Shown here piece after piece: positions 13,983 to 22,318 of a DNA stretch of 30,236 bases. Under the pieces are notes generated by a model. It searched no databases. It was not told where the DNA came from and worked only from the letters and a program-made list of their open reading frames with translations. A program made the translations under genes and the position numbers. Where the stretch lies: contig CAJXIT010000004.1 in NCBI GenBank assembly GCA_913054055.1, positions 1 to 30,236 of the forward strand. The letters run 5' to 3'. The DNA is from an uncultured Thalassolituus sp. (GTDB taxonomy: Bacteria > Pseudomonadota > Gammaproteobacteria > Pseudomonadales > Oceanobacteraceae). The stretch's first letter is position 1. Each line of letters begins with the position of its first letter.

Positions 13983-14936
13983 TTAGCGAGAAAGCAGAGG
14001 TGCGTAACCGTCTACAATGCCTTTTGTGGCAATGGCAACCGCATCGTGTGCATGTAGGCTTTCTAGGTGCTCTATGCGCAACCAAAAGTCTTTAAAAACA
14101 GATTCTTGGGTGTTTAGCGCATTTTTCACTCTGCGGGCCGCATCTTCACAGAACATAAGGTTATGTCCATTAAGGCGGGCAAACTCTTGTTCGTCTTCGC
14201 GTTTAACAGCGGTTTGCACAGGTGTTTGTAATGCGTCTTCGATCACTTCAATCACGTCGGTGATTGGGAAGTCTTCTAGTTCGTCGCTTAGCTTCACCCA
14301 TACTTTTGCAATGCTGCGTTGGCTGTGAGGGGTGGCAAACGAGCCTTTGTCGCTACGAATCCAAGCTTCAACTTCTTCTGTAGACACTTGGCCTTTATCT
14401 GCGAAGTCTGCGTGGAAAGCTTCTTGAATAAGCTGACGAGCTAACGCCGCTGAACATGGGCAAGTAGACGAGTAGGGAACATTAATGCCCAGCTCTAAGC
14501 TAACGTTTCCATCTTTTAATGTGGCTTTAATTTCTGTTGGGTAGTCTTTCCAACCAGAGAATTGGCTTTTTAGGGCTTTACGTTTGATCACGTAATCAAA
14601 TTCAAAATTTAGGCTAGCTTGGTCGCTGATGTCTTCATGGCTATCTAGCATGTGAGATAAAAACTCACGTAGGTTTTTAGCGCTTAGGATTTGGTTTTCT
14701 GAAAATTCAGATAGCAGAAGGTAAAGGCGTGACATGTGAATGCCTTTAACTTCAGGATTGCAAAGGTTAACGTAGGTTTGAACAAAGGCATTTACCTTGT
14801 TTTCACCAAGGTTTTTATCGTTTACCACTAATGGTAAAGCGATTCGGTTCATGCCTACCCAGTTCAGGGTGCCATTGATTTGAGGGGCTTGGCTAGAAGC
14901 CACATCAGGCATTTCGCTAAGGCGTTTATCAGTCAT
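13983..14936 (-). CDS. folE2: GTP cyclohydrolase FolE2 (type IB)
   Basis: This 317-aa enzyme of the COG1469/MptA family converts GTP to 7,8-dihydroneopterin triphosphate, the first step of folate and queuosine synthesis. Key segments are NWVGMNRIALPL near the start, GINVPYSSTCPCSAAL with Cys159 and Cys161, TPHSQRS, the VIEVIEDALQTPVQTAVKREDE segment, and NGHNLMFCEDAARRV. Family knowledge: FolE2 is structurally unrelated in sequence to FolE, works with metals other than zinc, and is often induced when zinc is scarce. No convincing Zur box was found upstream. A terminator follows, then the queD-like gene that could use a pterin product. Start is ATG at 14936 without a clear SD. Confidence 0.95.
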   Translation of the reverse strand: MTDKRLSEMPDVASSQAPQINGTLNWVGMNRIALPLVVNDKNLGENKVNAFVQTYVNLCNPEVKGIHMSRLYLLLSEFSENQILSAKNLREFLSHMLDSHEDISDQASLNFEFDYVIKRKALKSQFSGWKDYPTEIKATLKDGNVSLELGINVPYSSTCPCSAALARQLIQEAFHADFADKGQVSTEEVEAWIRSDKGSFATPHSQRSIAKVWVKLSDELEDFPITDVIEVIEDALQTPVQTAVKREDEQEFARLNGHNLMFCEDAARRVKNALNTQESVFKDFWLRIEHLESLHAHDAVAIATKGIVDGYAPLLSR

Positions 14937-15032
14937 AAAAAACGATTCTTTGTGCTGGTGCCTTTAATATAGACAAGGCTTAAAAATAATGGGCGCTATA
15001 TTATCTGAAACGACCGTTTGAAACAATAAAGC

Positions 15033-15049
15033 CCGAGTAAATAGCTCGG
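15033..15049 (-). terminator. Weak terminator candidate after gloA
   Basis: CCGAG (15033-15037) and CTCGG (15045-15049) form a short stem with a 7-nt loop. On the minus strand it is followed by the U-rich GCTTTATTGTTT. It lies about 50 nt after the gloA stop and may end the long rnf-nth-gloA transcript. The stem is short, so confidence is limited. Confidence 0.45.
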
Positions 15050-15097
15050 ATTTAACCTGTTAATGCCTGAAACGATATGTTCCGTAAAAGGCTTTAA

Positions 15098-15487
15098 TTA
15101 AAGGGTTTTAGTTTGAATCAGCTCGATGGCATAGCCATCAGGGTCTTTCACAAACGCAATTTCGGTAGAACCGCCTTTGACGGGGCCTGGCTGTCGGCTA
15201 ATGATGCCGCCTGCTTGTTCAATTTGTTCGCAGGTTGCATAGATGTCATCACTGCCAATGGCAATGTGGCCATAGCCTTGTCCTAGGTCGTACTGATCCG
15301 TATCCCAGTTGTAAGTCAGTTCTAGCACAGCTCCTTCGCTTTCATCCCCATATCCAACAAAGGCTAATGTGTAGCGGTACTGTTCGTTGTCCCGTTTGCG
15401 AATGAGGTTCATGCCTAATATTTTGGTATAAAACTCTATGGAGCGGTCTAAATTGCCCACTCTTAACATGGTGTGAAGAATTCTCAT
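15098..15487 (-). CDS. gloA: Glyoxalase I (lactoylglutathione lyase)
   Basis: This 129-aa cytosolic enzyme isomerises the methylglyoxal-glutathione hemithioacetal to S-lactoylglutathione. It has the vicinal-oxygen-chelate fold in two halves. The four metal ligands fall at exactly the E. coli positions: H5 (MRILHTMLRV), E56 (AVLELTYN), H74 (GYGHIAIG) and E122 (GYAIELIQ). The length and absence of extra loops match the nickel-preferring bacterial class. It starts 12 nt after the stop of nth on the same strand, so it is probably the last gene of the rnf operon. Confidence 0.96.
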   Translation of the reverse strand: MRILHTMLRVGNLDRSIEFYTKILGMNLIRKRDNEQYRYTLAFVGYGDESEGAVLELTYNWDTDQYDLGQGYGHIAIGSDDIYATCEQIEQAGGIISRQPGPVKGGSTEIAFVKDPDGYAIELIQTKTL

Positions 15488-15499
15488 GGTTGAGGGCCT

Positions 15500-16135
15500 T
15501 TAATCCGGTGTTTTTTGTTTGTATTCACAAAGGTCTTCAATGATGCAGCTACCACACTTGGGTTTTCTCGCGGTGCACACATAGCGACCATGCAAAATTA
15601 GCCAGTGGTGGGCGTCCATTAAAAACTCTTCAGGAACTAAGCGAATTAATCGTTTTTCTACTTCTAAAACATCTTTACCATGGGCAATTTTAGTTCGGTT
15701 GGATACGCGAAAAATATGCGTGTCAACGGCCATGGCGATTTGACGAAAAGCGGTATTTAAAACCACGTTGGCAGTTTTCCTGCCGACACCGGGTAAAGCT
15801 TCTAACTCTTCTCGGGTTTCCGGAACAACGCTGTTGTGTTTATCCATGAGGATTTTACACATTTTAATGACATGCTTGGCTTTGCTGTTAAATAAGCCAA
15901 TGGTTTTAATGTATTCTTTTAAACCATCTTCACCTAAGTTGTAAATGGCTTTTGGAGTGTTGGCTACAGGGAATAATTTTCGCGTGGCTTTATTAACGCT
16001 GACGTCGGTTGCTTGTGCGGATAGTGCCACGGCAACCACTAGCTCAAATGGGGATGAATACTCAAGCTCGGTTTCAGGATTTGGGTTTTCGTTGCGTAGG
16101 CGTGTGAAGATTTCAGTGCGAATGTCTTTATTCAT
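15500..16135 (-). CDS. nth: Endonuclease III (DNA glycosylase/AP lyase)
   Basis: This 211-aa base-excision-repair enzyme removes oxidised pyrimidines and nicks at the abasic site. It is nearly collinear with E. coli Nth. It has the helix-hairpin-helix LPGVGRKTANVV with catalytic K120, D138 in VDTHIFRV, and the 4Fe-4S cluster cysteines spaced C-x6-C-x2-C-x5-C near the C-terminus (CTARKPKCGSCIIEDLC). An upstream in-frame ATG at 16204 would add 23 residues. I chose 16135 because MNKDIRTEI aligns with the E. coli start and length, and the extra segment overlaps a hairpin. Neither start has a good SD. It follows rnfE as in many gammaproteobacteria. Confidence 0.95.
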   Translation of the reverse strand: MNKDIRTEIFTRLRNENPNPETELEYSSPFELVVAVALSAQATDVSVNKATRKLFPVANTPKAIYNLGEDGLKEYIKTIGLFNSKAKHVIKMCKILMDKHNSVVPETREELEALPGVGRKTANVVLNTAFRQIAMAVDTHIFRVSNRTKIAHGKDVLEVEKRLIRLVPEEFLMDAHHWLILHGRYVCTARKPKCGSCIIEDLCEYKQKTPD

Positions 16136-16179
16136 ATTGTATTTTAATCGTCTGAAATATTTGTGAAAGTTTGAAAAAT

Positions 16180-16202
16180 GGTCACTCAAACATTGAGTAA
16201 CC
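16180..16202. repeat. Inverted repeat between rnfE and nth
   Basis: GGTCACTCAA (16180-16189) pairs with TTGAGTAACC (16193-16202) around ACA, with one mismatch. It lies in the short untranslated gap between rnfE and nth, with no T-tract. It could be an mRNA hairpin that lowers downstream expression or marks a processing site. It also covers the alternative upstream nth start. Confidence 0.4.
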
Positions 16203-16213
16203 ATAATGTGAAG

Positions 16214-16927
16214 TTAACTGATTTTTCCTGTTACGCGAACACGTTTACTGCCGGCAATGATGGGTTCTTTTTTAGCATCTTCTCGTTCTTTAATTTTTTG
16301 ATCGATGATGTTTTTAAATGCAATTAATAGCCCCATGCCAACAAACGCACCCGGTGGCAAAATAGCAAACAAAAAATCAGGATAGTCGTTAATTAATACC
16401 AGTTCCCATGTTTTTGCTGACTCACCAAATAATAAATCCATATTGCTAAACAACGTTCCTTGGCCAATGGCTTCACGTAATGCTCCTAGTAATACAAGTA
16501 CGACAGCGAATCCCATGGCCATCATGAAACCATCTAGAATGGACGGCAATATTGGGTTTTTGGCAGCGAATGCATCGGCACGACCAAGGATGGCGCAGTT
16601 GGTTACGATGAGAGGGATAAAGATACCCAGTACAGTATACAGCTCGTAGGTATAGGCTTGCATTAATAGCTCGGTACAGGTCACATAGGATGCAATGATC
16701 ATAACAAAAGCGGGTAATCGAACAGCGTTGGGCACGTAGTTTCTAACCAAAGAAACGGCCAGATTGGAACCTACAAGTACGAGCATGGTGGCAAGACCAA
16801 GGCCCAGTGCATTAACGACGGTGCCTGTTACTGCTAGTAATGGGCATAGACCTAATAATTGTACGAGAGCAGGGTTGTTGGTCCAAAGGCCGTCTTTACT
16901 GATCTGAGATAGCGATTTTGTGCTCAT
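16214..16927 (-). CDS. rnfE: Rnf/Rsx electron transport complex subunit E
   Basis: This 237-aa integral membrane subunit has six predicted transmembrane segments, homologous to RnfA. It carries LLGLCPLLAVTGTV near residue 25 (LCPLLA with a conserved Cys) and IPLIVTNCAILGR near residue 110, the two cysteine-containing motifs that in RnfA/RnfE hold a membrane-embedded Fe-S centre. The C-terminal tail KKEPIIAGSKRVRVTGKIS is charged and cytosolic. Its ATG overlaps the rnfG stop (TAATG). It works with RnfABCDG in electron transfer between ferredoxin, NADH or SoxR and the membrane. Confidence 0.95.
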   Translation of the reverse strand: MSTKSLSQISKDGLWTNNPALVQLLGLCPLLAVTGTVVNALGLGLATMLVLVGSNLAVSLVRNYVPNAVRLPAFVMIIASYVTCTELLMQAYTYELYTVLGIFIPLIVTNCAILGRADAFAAKNPILPSILDGFMMAMGFAVVLVLLGALREAIGQGTLFSNMDLLFGESAKTWELVLINDYPDFLFAILPPGAFVGMGLLIAFKNIIDQKIKEREDAKKEPIIAGSKRVRVTGKIS

Positions 16928-17673
16928 TATTTTTGCTCCTCAGAATTGGCTTTTGAAATATCTTGGTCACGCTTTAATTTTAAAAGTGCTTCAGCATTTT
17001 CATCGTGGAACACTAAGGTGTTTTTAACCGCGTTGACCACAGCCCGTGGTGTGATGGTGGCGCCGGTAAATTGGTCGAAGTCACCGCCGTCTTTCTTAAC
17101 TTTCCATTGATCAATGTCAGGGCTGATTAAAGACGTACCTTCAAAGCTTAATACCCAATCTGATTTTTTCAGTTCAACTTTGTCTCCCAATCCTGGTGTT
17201 TCTTTATGGTCGATGATTCTGACGCCGGATAAAGTACCATCCATTTTTACACCTACCAAAAGTTTGATGGCAGTCGTGTAGCCATCTGGGGCAACGGTTG
17301 GGTAGATGATGGTGTGGGTTTGATTATTTAGCTCAGCAAAATACACGTGGGCGGTTTTAGCGATTGGCCCAAGTAATAATAAGCTTGTTAGTGTTTTGCT
17401 GGTATCGGCATTTAAATCGATGGATGTGTTAAGTAAATCGTTGTCTAACGAATCTTTCGGAGTGATTTCATATAGTGCTTTGGCTTGTGCTTCAGCAATA
17501 TTAGACTCAATTTTCTGTTTGGTGGTTTGTTGGGTAAGTGCAATCACACCCGCTGTAATGAATGCAAATAGAGCAAGCCCAGTTGCATTTTTTATTATGG
17601 ATTGAGTAAGCGTTAGCTCTTGTTCCATAGAGTCTAAGTCAGTGTCTGTATTGTCAGTTATTTTATCTGTCAT
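16927..17673 (-). CDS. rnfG: Rnf/Rsx electron transport complex subunit G (covalent FMN)
   Basis: This 248-aa protein has one N-terminal membrane anchor (about residues 29-48) and a periplasmic FMN-binding domain. The flavinylation motif at 203-206 is TGAT in QFTGATITPRAVV; by analogy FMN is bound to T206 through phosphoester transfer by ApbE. The segment KETPGLGDKVE (about 157-167) is a further family signature. Compared with E. coli RsxG (about 206 aa), there is an acidic N-terminal leader of about 20 residues and a longer charged C-terminus. The start has AAGG 8 nt upstream. It lies 9 nt after rnfD. Confidence 0.94.
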   Translation of the reverse strand: MTDKITDNTDTDLDSMEQELTLTQSIIKNATGLALFAFITAGVIALTQQTTKQKIESNIAEAQAKALYEITPKDSLDNDLLNTSIDLNADTSKTLTSLLLLGPIAKTAHVYFAELNNQTHTIIYPTVAPDGYTTAIKLLVGVKMDGTLSGVRIIDHKETPGLGDKVELKKSDWVLSFEGTSLISPDIDQWKVKKDGGDFDQFTGATITPRAVVNAVKNTLVFHDENAEALLKLKRDQDISKANSEEQK

Positions 17674-17682
17674 GGTTCAACC

Positions 17683-18738
17683 TTAATCTTTTGCCGCAAG
17701 GCCGCGCTTAGGTTTTGCATGACCATAAGTACGAGGCTGAGTGTATTGATCGATAAATGGTGCTGCAAAGTTCATAAGCAATACTGCAAATGCCACTGCA
17801 TCAGGGTAAGAGCCCCAAGTTCGAATGATGTAAATGAATATGCCAATGCCTGCACCATAAATTAATTTACCTAGTGGTGTGGTAGATGCAGAGACTGGGT
17901 CGGTAGCTATGAAGAAAGCCCCTAAGATGGTTGCACCTGCCAATAGGTGAAGAGATGTAGGTACATAACTATCAGCATCCCAGCCGAAGATTAAGCTACA
18001 TAAAACTAATGTGGCCAATAAACTTAAAGGAATGTGCCAAGTGAAAATGCGTTTCCATAATAAGTATGCGCCACCTAATAAAAATCCCGCGCTAACCCAT
18101 TGCCAAGCTAATACGATGCTTGATTGATCTGCACCTTTAAACAGTGGGTTTTGATATATTTCTTGAGCCGTTGAAAGTGCTACTTGGTGCTTGTAAGCAT
18201 CTAGAGGTGTGGCAGAGGTGATGGCGTCTAAACCTTCTCGTGATGAGAAGATAAAGCCAAGGGCATCAGAAAAAGAAATGCCGGTTGCCAGTAGTTCTGA
18301 AGGGGCGCTCCATGAAGTGGTCATGGGAACTGGAAAGCTAACCAGTACTAATGCAAAACCCACCATGGCAGGGTTGAACGGATTCTGACCTAAGCCACCG
18401 TATAAATGCTTGCCAACGATAATAGCAAAGCCCGTGGCAACGATCGTTACCCAGTAGGGTGCATAAGGCGGCAGTGATAATGCAAGAAGAACAGCTGTCA
18501 GTAATGCGCTGTAGTCTTTTAGATAAAACAAAATAGGGCGCTTACGAGCTTTCATGACTAGCGCTTCACAAGCAATGGCAACAGATGATGCAATTACGAT
18601 TTGTATGATATGGCCAGGGCCAAAGAAATAGGTCAGAGCAATGATGCCTGGAATTAACGCCAGCAATACATTTAACATGACATTGCTAGTGCTAAGCGCA
18701 CGGGTGGTATGAGGCGAGCTGATGTTTAATAATTTCAT
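17683..18738 (-). CDS. rnfD: Rnf/Rsx electron transport complex subunit D (covalent FMN)
   Basis: This 351-aa integral membrane subunit has about nine or ten hydrophobic segments. The motif SATPLD (175-180) carries the conserved Thr177 that takes covalent FMN. The family segments KHLYGGLGQNPFNPAMVG (110-127) and FIATDPVSASTTPLGK are clear. A six-residue longer frame begins only with TTG at 18756. The ATG at 18738, one nucleotide after the rnfC stop, is the better start and gives MKLLNISSPH, like E. coli RsxD. The C-terminal end YGHAKPKRG matches the family. Confidence 0.95.
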   Translation of the reverse strand: MKLLNISSPHTTRALSTSNVMLNVLLALIPGIIALTYFFGPGHIIQIVIASSVAIACEALVMKARKRPILFYLKDYSALLTAVLLALSLPPYAPYWVTIVATGFAIIVGKHLYGGLGQNPFNPAMVGFALVLVSFPVPMTTSWSAPSELLATGISFSDALGFIFSSREGLDAITSATPLDAYKHQVALSTAQEIYQNPLFKGADQSSIVLAWQWVSAGFLLGGAYLLWKRIFTWHIPLSLLATLVLCSLIFGWDADSYVPTSLHLLAGATILGAFFIATDPVSASTTPLGKLIYGAGIGIFIYIIRTWGSYPDAVAFAVLLMNFAAPFIDQYTQPRTYGHAKPKRGLAAKD

Positions 18739-18739
18739 G

Positions 18740-20914
18740 TTACTTAGCGTCCTCAAGGGTGGCGCTTGCTAATGTCGCTTTGGCTTCATCTAACTTTGCT
18801 TGCTGTTTTTCCAGACCCGTTTGTAACGCGCCCACAGTTTCTAAGTTTTGTTCTTTTGCCATGTTTAAGCGTTCGCTGGCTTTATCAACCCGAGTTTGCG
18901 CCGCTAAAACTTTTTGTTTAAGAGCCTCAGTATCCACTTTTATTTCAGTGGTGTTTTGCTGATTTGTTTGTTGGATTGATTCATCAAGTGCTTTTAGTGC
19001 GTCTTGCACTCTTTGCTTTTGGTTGGCAACGGCCGTTTCTAGTGCTGCAACCTTGTCGCTGTTTTCAGCTTTGGCTTCGTCTAAGCGTGTTTGCGCAGTG
19101 GTTAATCGAGACTGGGCTAATTCTAATTTGTTTTTTAAACGCTCTGGCGAGTTTGGGTCGCCCTTGTCTGCATTAGCAGTGGATGTTGCTTTTTCGGCTT
19201 TCTTTGCCTCTGCCATCGCTTTTGCAGCATCTTTCATTTTTGTTTGTGCTTTTTCTAAGGCACCTTTTAACAGCTCTATTTTATCTGTATCAGGGCTTTC
19301 TGATGCTTCTAGGGCTGCTATTTTATCTTTTGATTTTGCAACGGCCGCTTTGGTGGCATCAAATTTCTTTTGTAAGAGCTGTAAGTCGGCGGTAGGTATT
19401 TTTTTCTCTACAGCTCCCTCAGGATTTGCTGCCGCTGCGGCTTTTTTCTCTGCTTGTTTTTTAGCAGCTGCTTCTGCTCGCGCTGCTCGTTTAGCGTCTT
19501 TTTCCGCTTGTTCTCGCTCTTGGCGAGCTAGGCGAGTTTCAAAACGTATTTTGGCGCGATCACTTTTTTTCTTGTCTTCATTGGTTTGTTTGATTTCGCC
19601 TTTAGCAAATCGATAATACTGGACTAAAGGGATATTGCTTGGGCAGACATAAGAACAAGCGCCACATTCAATGCAATCGGCAATGTTGTGTGCTTCTGCT
19701 TGCTCCAAGTTGCTGCTTTTTGAAAACCAGTAAAGCTGCTGTGGTAGCAGCTGAGCGGGACAAACTTCTGTGCACATGCCGCAGCGAATACACGCTTGTT
19801 CCATGGCTGGGTCGGGTAGTTCTTGTTTTGTTGCCGCAATGATGCAGTTACTGGCTTTAATAATCGGGGTTTGAATTTGGTCAAGTGTGAACCCCATCAT
19901 TGGTCCGCCCATCACTAAGCGGCTGGTTTTCTCAATATCGGTATTACTTATGTTTAATAGGTGCTCAACAGGGGTGCCGATTAATACTTCATAATTTTGA
20001 GGTTGGGCGCATGCATTACCGGTAATTGTGGTTATACGGCTAATTAACGGCTCGCCTTTAATCACTGCATTGTGAACCGCGTACGCGGTGCCTAAGTTGT
20101 GACAAACAATGCCAAGCTCAGAAGGTAGGCCGCCTGCGGGTACCTCTTTTCCTGTTAGGATTTGTATTAACTGTTTTTCACCACCAGATGGGTACTTGGT
20201 GGGTATGATCACTACTTGAATATCAGGTGTATCTGCGTCTTTTTCGATGGCTTCAATCAGTGCGTCAGCCGCTTTGGGCTTGTTGTCTTCGATGCCGATT
20301 AAAATGTTCTTCGGTTCTAATATGTGCGCTAAAACATGAATGCCTGAAATCACATCTTGAGCACGTTCTTGTATGAGCATGTCGTCTGAGGTGATATAGG
20401 GTTCACACTCTGCTGCATTAATAATGAGTGTATTAATTTGGGCTGGGTCTGCAGATACTTTGACATGAGAAGGAAAGCCTGCTCCACCCATTCCAGTGAT
20501 ACCGGCAGCTTGAATAGCGTTTATCAGCTGTGTCGCATCGCATTTTTTATAATCTGTAATTCTAGTGCGTTCAACCCATGTGTCATTGTTATCCGGAGTG
20601 ATTTCGATGCAAATATCGCTTAATCCAGACTGATGAGCCACAGGTCTGGCTTCGATGGCGCTGATTGTGCCTGATGTAGGTGCATGGAGATTGGCACTGA
20701 TAAAGCCTTGTGCTTCAGCGATCAACTGGCCTTTAAGTACCGTGTCACCTGGGGATACCAAAGGTTTTGATTGTGTACCAATATGTTGTGTCAAAGGTAA
20801 AATCAATTTGCTTGGGATACCAGCAAATGAAATTGGCGTATTTGTACTTTGAACTTTATTATCAGTAGGGTGAATGCCACCGACAAAATCGTGAAGTTGA
20901 AATGAAGTATTCAT
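18740..20914 (-). CDS. rnfC: Rnf/Rsx electron transport complex subunit C with long coiled-coil tail
   Basis: This 724-aa cytosolic subunit is predicted to take or give electrons to NADH. The core (1-445) contains GMGGAGFPSHVK (141-152), PTKYPSGGEKQL (NADH/FMN region), the VMGGPMMG loop and two 4Fe-4S clusters. Their cysteines are C375, C378, C381, C385 and C414, C417, C420, C424. The C-terminal third (446-724) is Ala/Lys/Glu-rich and predicted coiled coil. It includes three degenerate repeats (about 510-572, 591-645 and 662-718) of the type LxxAQxRLDxAK...ALExxLxxQxxxL. Gammaproteobacterial RnfC often has such an extension of varying length. Its ATG overlaps the rnfB stop by one base. Confidence 0.95.
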   Translation of the reverse strand: MNTSFQLHDFVGGIHPTDNKVQSTNTPISFAGIPSKLILPLTQHIGTQSKPLVSPGDTVLKGQLIAEAQGFISANLHAPTSGTISAIEARPVAHQSGLSDICIEITPDNNDTWVERTRITDYKKCDATQLINAIQAAGITGMGGAGFPSHVKVSADPAQINTLIINAAECEPYITSDDMLIQERAQDVISGIHVLAHILEPKNILIGIEDNKPKAADALIEAIEKDADTPDIQVVIIPTKYPSGGEKQLIQILTGKEVPAGGLPSELGIVCHNLGTAYAVHNAVIKGEPLISRITTITGNACAQPQNYEVLIGTPVEHLLNISNTDIEKTSRLVMGGPMMGFTLDQIQTPIIKASNCIIAATKQELPDPAMEQACIRCGMCTEVCPAQLLPQQLYWFSKSSNLEQAEAHNIADCIECGACSYVCPSNIPLVQYYRFAKGEIKQTNEDKKKSDRAKIRFETRLARQEREQAEKDAKRAARAEAAAKKQAEKKAAAAANPEGAVEKKIPTADLQLLQKKFDATKAAVAKSKDKIAALEASESPDTDKIELLKGALEKAQTKMKDAAKAMAEAKKAEKATSTANADKGDPNSPERLKNKLELAQSRLTTAQTRLDEAKAENSDKVAALETAVANQKQRVQDALKALDESIQQTNQQNTTEIKVDTEALKQKVLAAQTRVDKASERLNMAKEQNLETVGALQTGLEKQQAKLDEAKATLASATLEDAK

Positions 20915-21507
20915 TAAGCGGCTTTCCCTTCATTTGCATTATTTGTGGCATCTGTGGCAATAATTTGCCCTGGCTTATCCCAGTGCCATGCGGGTAGACC
21001 GCCGTTTATCGGTAGCATATCTATACAATCAACTGGGCATGGGTCTAAGCATAAATCACAACCCGTACACTCTGACTCAATCACGGTATGCATTTGTTTG
21101 GCGGCGCCTAAAATGGCATCAACAGGGCAAGCCTGAATGCACTTTGTGCAACCTATGCATTCGTCTTCACGAATCACGGCTACCATGGCTGATTCTTTTT
21201 CTGTGCCGTGTTCGGCGTCTAGAGGTTCTGGCTCGACACCTAATAAATCCGCAATGGCTTGAATCGTTGATTCGCCACCAGGAGGGCATTTATTAATGCC
21301 TTCTTCGCCATTGGCAATGGCTTCGGCATAGGGGGAGCAGCCAGGGTAACTGCATTGACCGCATTGTGTCTGTGGCAGTAGAGCATCAATTTGCTCAACT
21401 AATGGATTGCCTTCTACTTTAAAGCGAATAGCAGCAAAGCCAAGCACGGCACCAAATATCAAGCTAAGTACAACCAGGGCGCCAACGGCAATGAATATAT
21501 CAGACAT
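20914..21507 (-). CDS. rnfB: Rnf/Rsx electron transport complex subunit B (ferredoxin-like)
   Basis: This 197-aa protein has an N-terminal membrane helix (about 5-27). A 4Fe-4S domain follows with cysteines in LLPQTQCGQCSYPGC and NKCPPGG (about 46-76), then two ferredoxin clusters, CIGCTKCIQACPVDAI and CTGCDLCLDPCPVDCI (about 117-165). It relays electrons between the soluble donor, RnfC and the membrane subunits. The start has AGGGG upstream at 21520-21510. The C-terminus is short, as in E. coli RsxB (192 aa). Confidence 0.95.
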   Translation of the reverse strand: MSDIFIAVGALVVLSLIFGAVLGFAAIRFKVEGNPLVEQIDALLPQTQCGQCSYPGCSPYAEAIANGEEGINKCPPGGESTIQAIADLLGVEPEPLDAEHGTEKESAMVAVIREDECIGCTKCIQACPVDAILGAAKQMHTVIESECTGCDLCLDPCPVDCIDMLPINGGLPAWHWDKPGQIIATDATNNANEGKAA

Positions 21508-21520
21508 ATCTATCAGCCCC

Positions 21521-22102
21521 TTAAATTGACACTAGGCCAGTGAAACCCATGAACGCAAGGGACATTAGGCCTGCTGTGATCATGGCAATGGCACTGCCCT
21601 GAAAAGCTTTGGGTACGTCGGCAACAGCGATGCGTTCACGCATAGCAGCAAAAAAGATTAAAACCAGTGAAAAACCAACTGCAGCGCCAAAGCCGTAAAG
21701 GATGGATTCCATAAACCCGTTTTCACGTTTGATGTTGAGTAGGGCGACACCTAATACAGCACAATTTGTGGTGATCAATGGCAGGAAGATGCCCAGTACT
21801 CTGTATAACAAAGGGCTGGTTTTTCGAATGGCCATTTCTGTAAAGCCAACCACTACGGCAATGACCATAATGAAAGATATGGTTTTCAAATATTCAATAC
21901 CCAGTGGGATTAATAGGTATTCATAAACAAGGTAAGAGCTAAGAGAGGCCAGCGTTAATACAAAGGTTGTGGCTGCAGACATGCCGATTGCGGTTTCTAG
22001 CTTATTGGATACACCCATAAATGGGCAAAGGCCTAAAAACTGAACCAATACAAAGTTATTAACTAAGATGGTTGAAACCAGAATTAAGATGTAATCGGTC
22101 AT
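21521..22102 (-). CDS. rnfA: Rnf/Rsx electron transport complex subunit A
   Basis: This 193-aa membrane protein with six hydrophobic segments has the same length as E. coli RsxA. It starts MTDYILILVSTILVNNFVLV and contains FLGLCPFMGVS (LCPF Cys) and IFLPLITTNCAVLGVAL, the paired cysteine motifs shared with RnfE, then RERIAVADVP and the end GLMSLAFMGFTGLV. The frame extends 62 codons further upstream (to 22288), but that part is not Rnf-like and covers the promoter. The ATG at 22102, preceded by AGAGAAG, is the true start. It is the first gene of the rnfABCDGE-nth-gloA unit. Confidence 0.96.
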   Translation of the reverse strand: MTDYILILVSTILVNNFVLVQFLGLCPFMGVSNKLETAIGMSAATTFVLTLASLSSYLVYEYLLIPLGIEYLKTISFIMVIAVVVGFTEMAIRKTSPLLYRVLGIFLPLITTNCAVLGVALLNIKRENGFMESILYGFGAAVGFSLVLIFFAAMRERIAVADVPKAFQGSAIAMITAGLMSLAFMGFTGLVSI

Positions 22103-22196
22103 ACGCTTCTCTAATTCATCAAAGATGGCCCAGTATTTAATCCTTAAGGTCGCAAAAATCGCTGTATAACAGGTAATACGGGGAATTCGGGCGCAT

Positions 22197-22225
22197 ATTA
22201 TCCTAGAACTGGGGTAAGCGTACAA
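22197..22225 (-). promoter_or_regulatory. Candidate promoter of the rnf operon
   Basis: On the minus strand, -35 TTGTAC (22225-22220) and -10 GATAAT (22202-22197) are separated by 17 nt. The predicted transcript starts about 90 nt before the rnfA ATG. The box matches are moderate. Confidence 0.5.
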
Positions 22226-22318
22226 GCCGATGTATACATAGTATTGACTGAAATTAACAATAGGGCTTATCGATAAAATGGATAACACCGGTTATTACGA
22301 TCAGTTTTTTAGGTTTTG

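Noticed and set aside
14985..15010. A Zur-box-like TATATTAT upstream of folE2
   Set aside because: Only the AT core matches. The flanking GTT/AAC halves of a Zur dyad are absent, so it is more likely a -10 region.
19023..19616. A 197-codon open frame on the plus strand inside rnfC
   Set aside because: It is the antisense of the Ala/Lys-rich coiled coil of rnfC. It is rich in Ser/Ala/Phe because of that codon bias and has no homology or SD.
22103..22288. A 62-residue N-terminal extension of rnfA
   Set aside because: The extension is not Rnf-like, covers the candidate promoter, and the shorter product has exactly the 193-aa length of RsxA.
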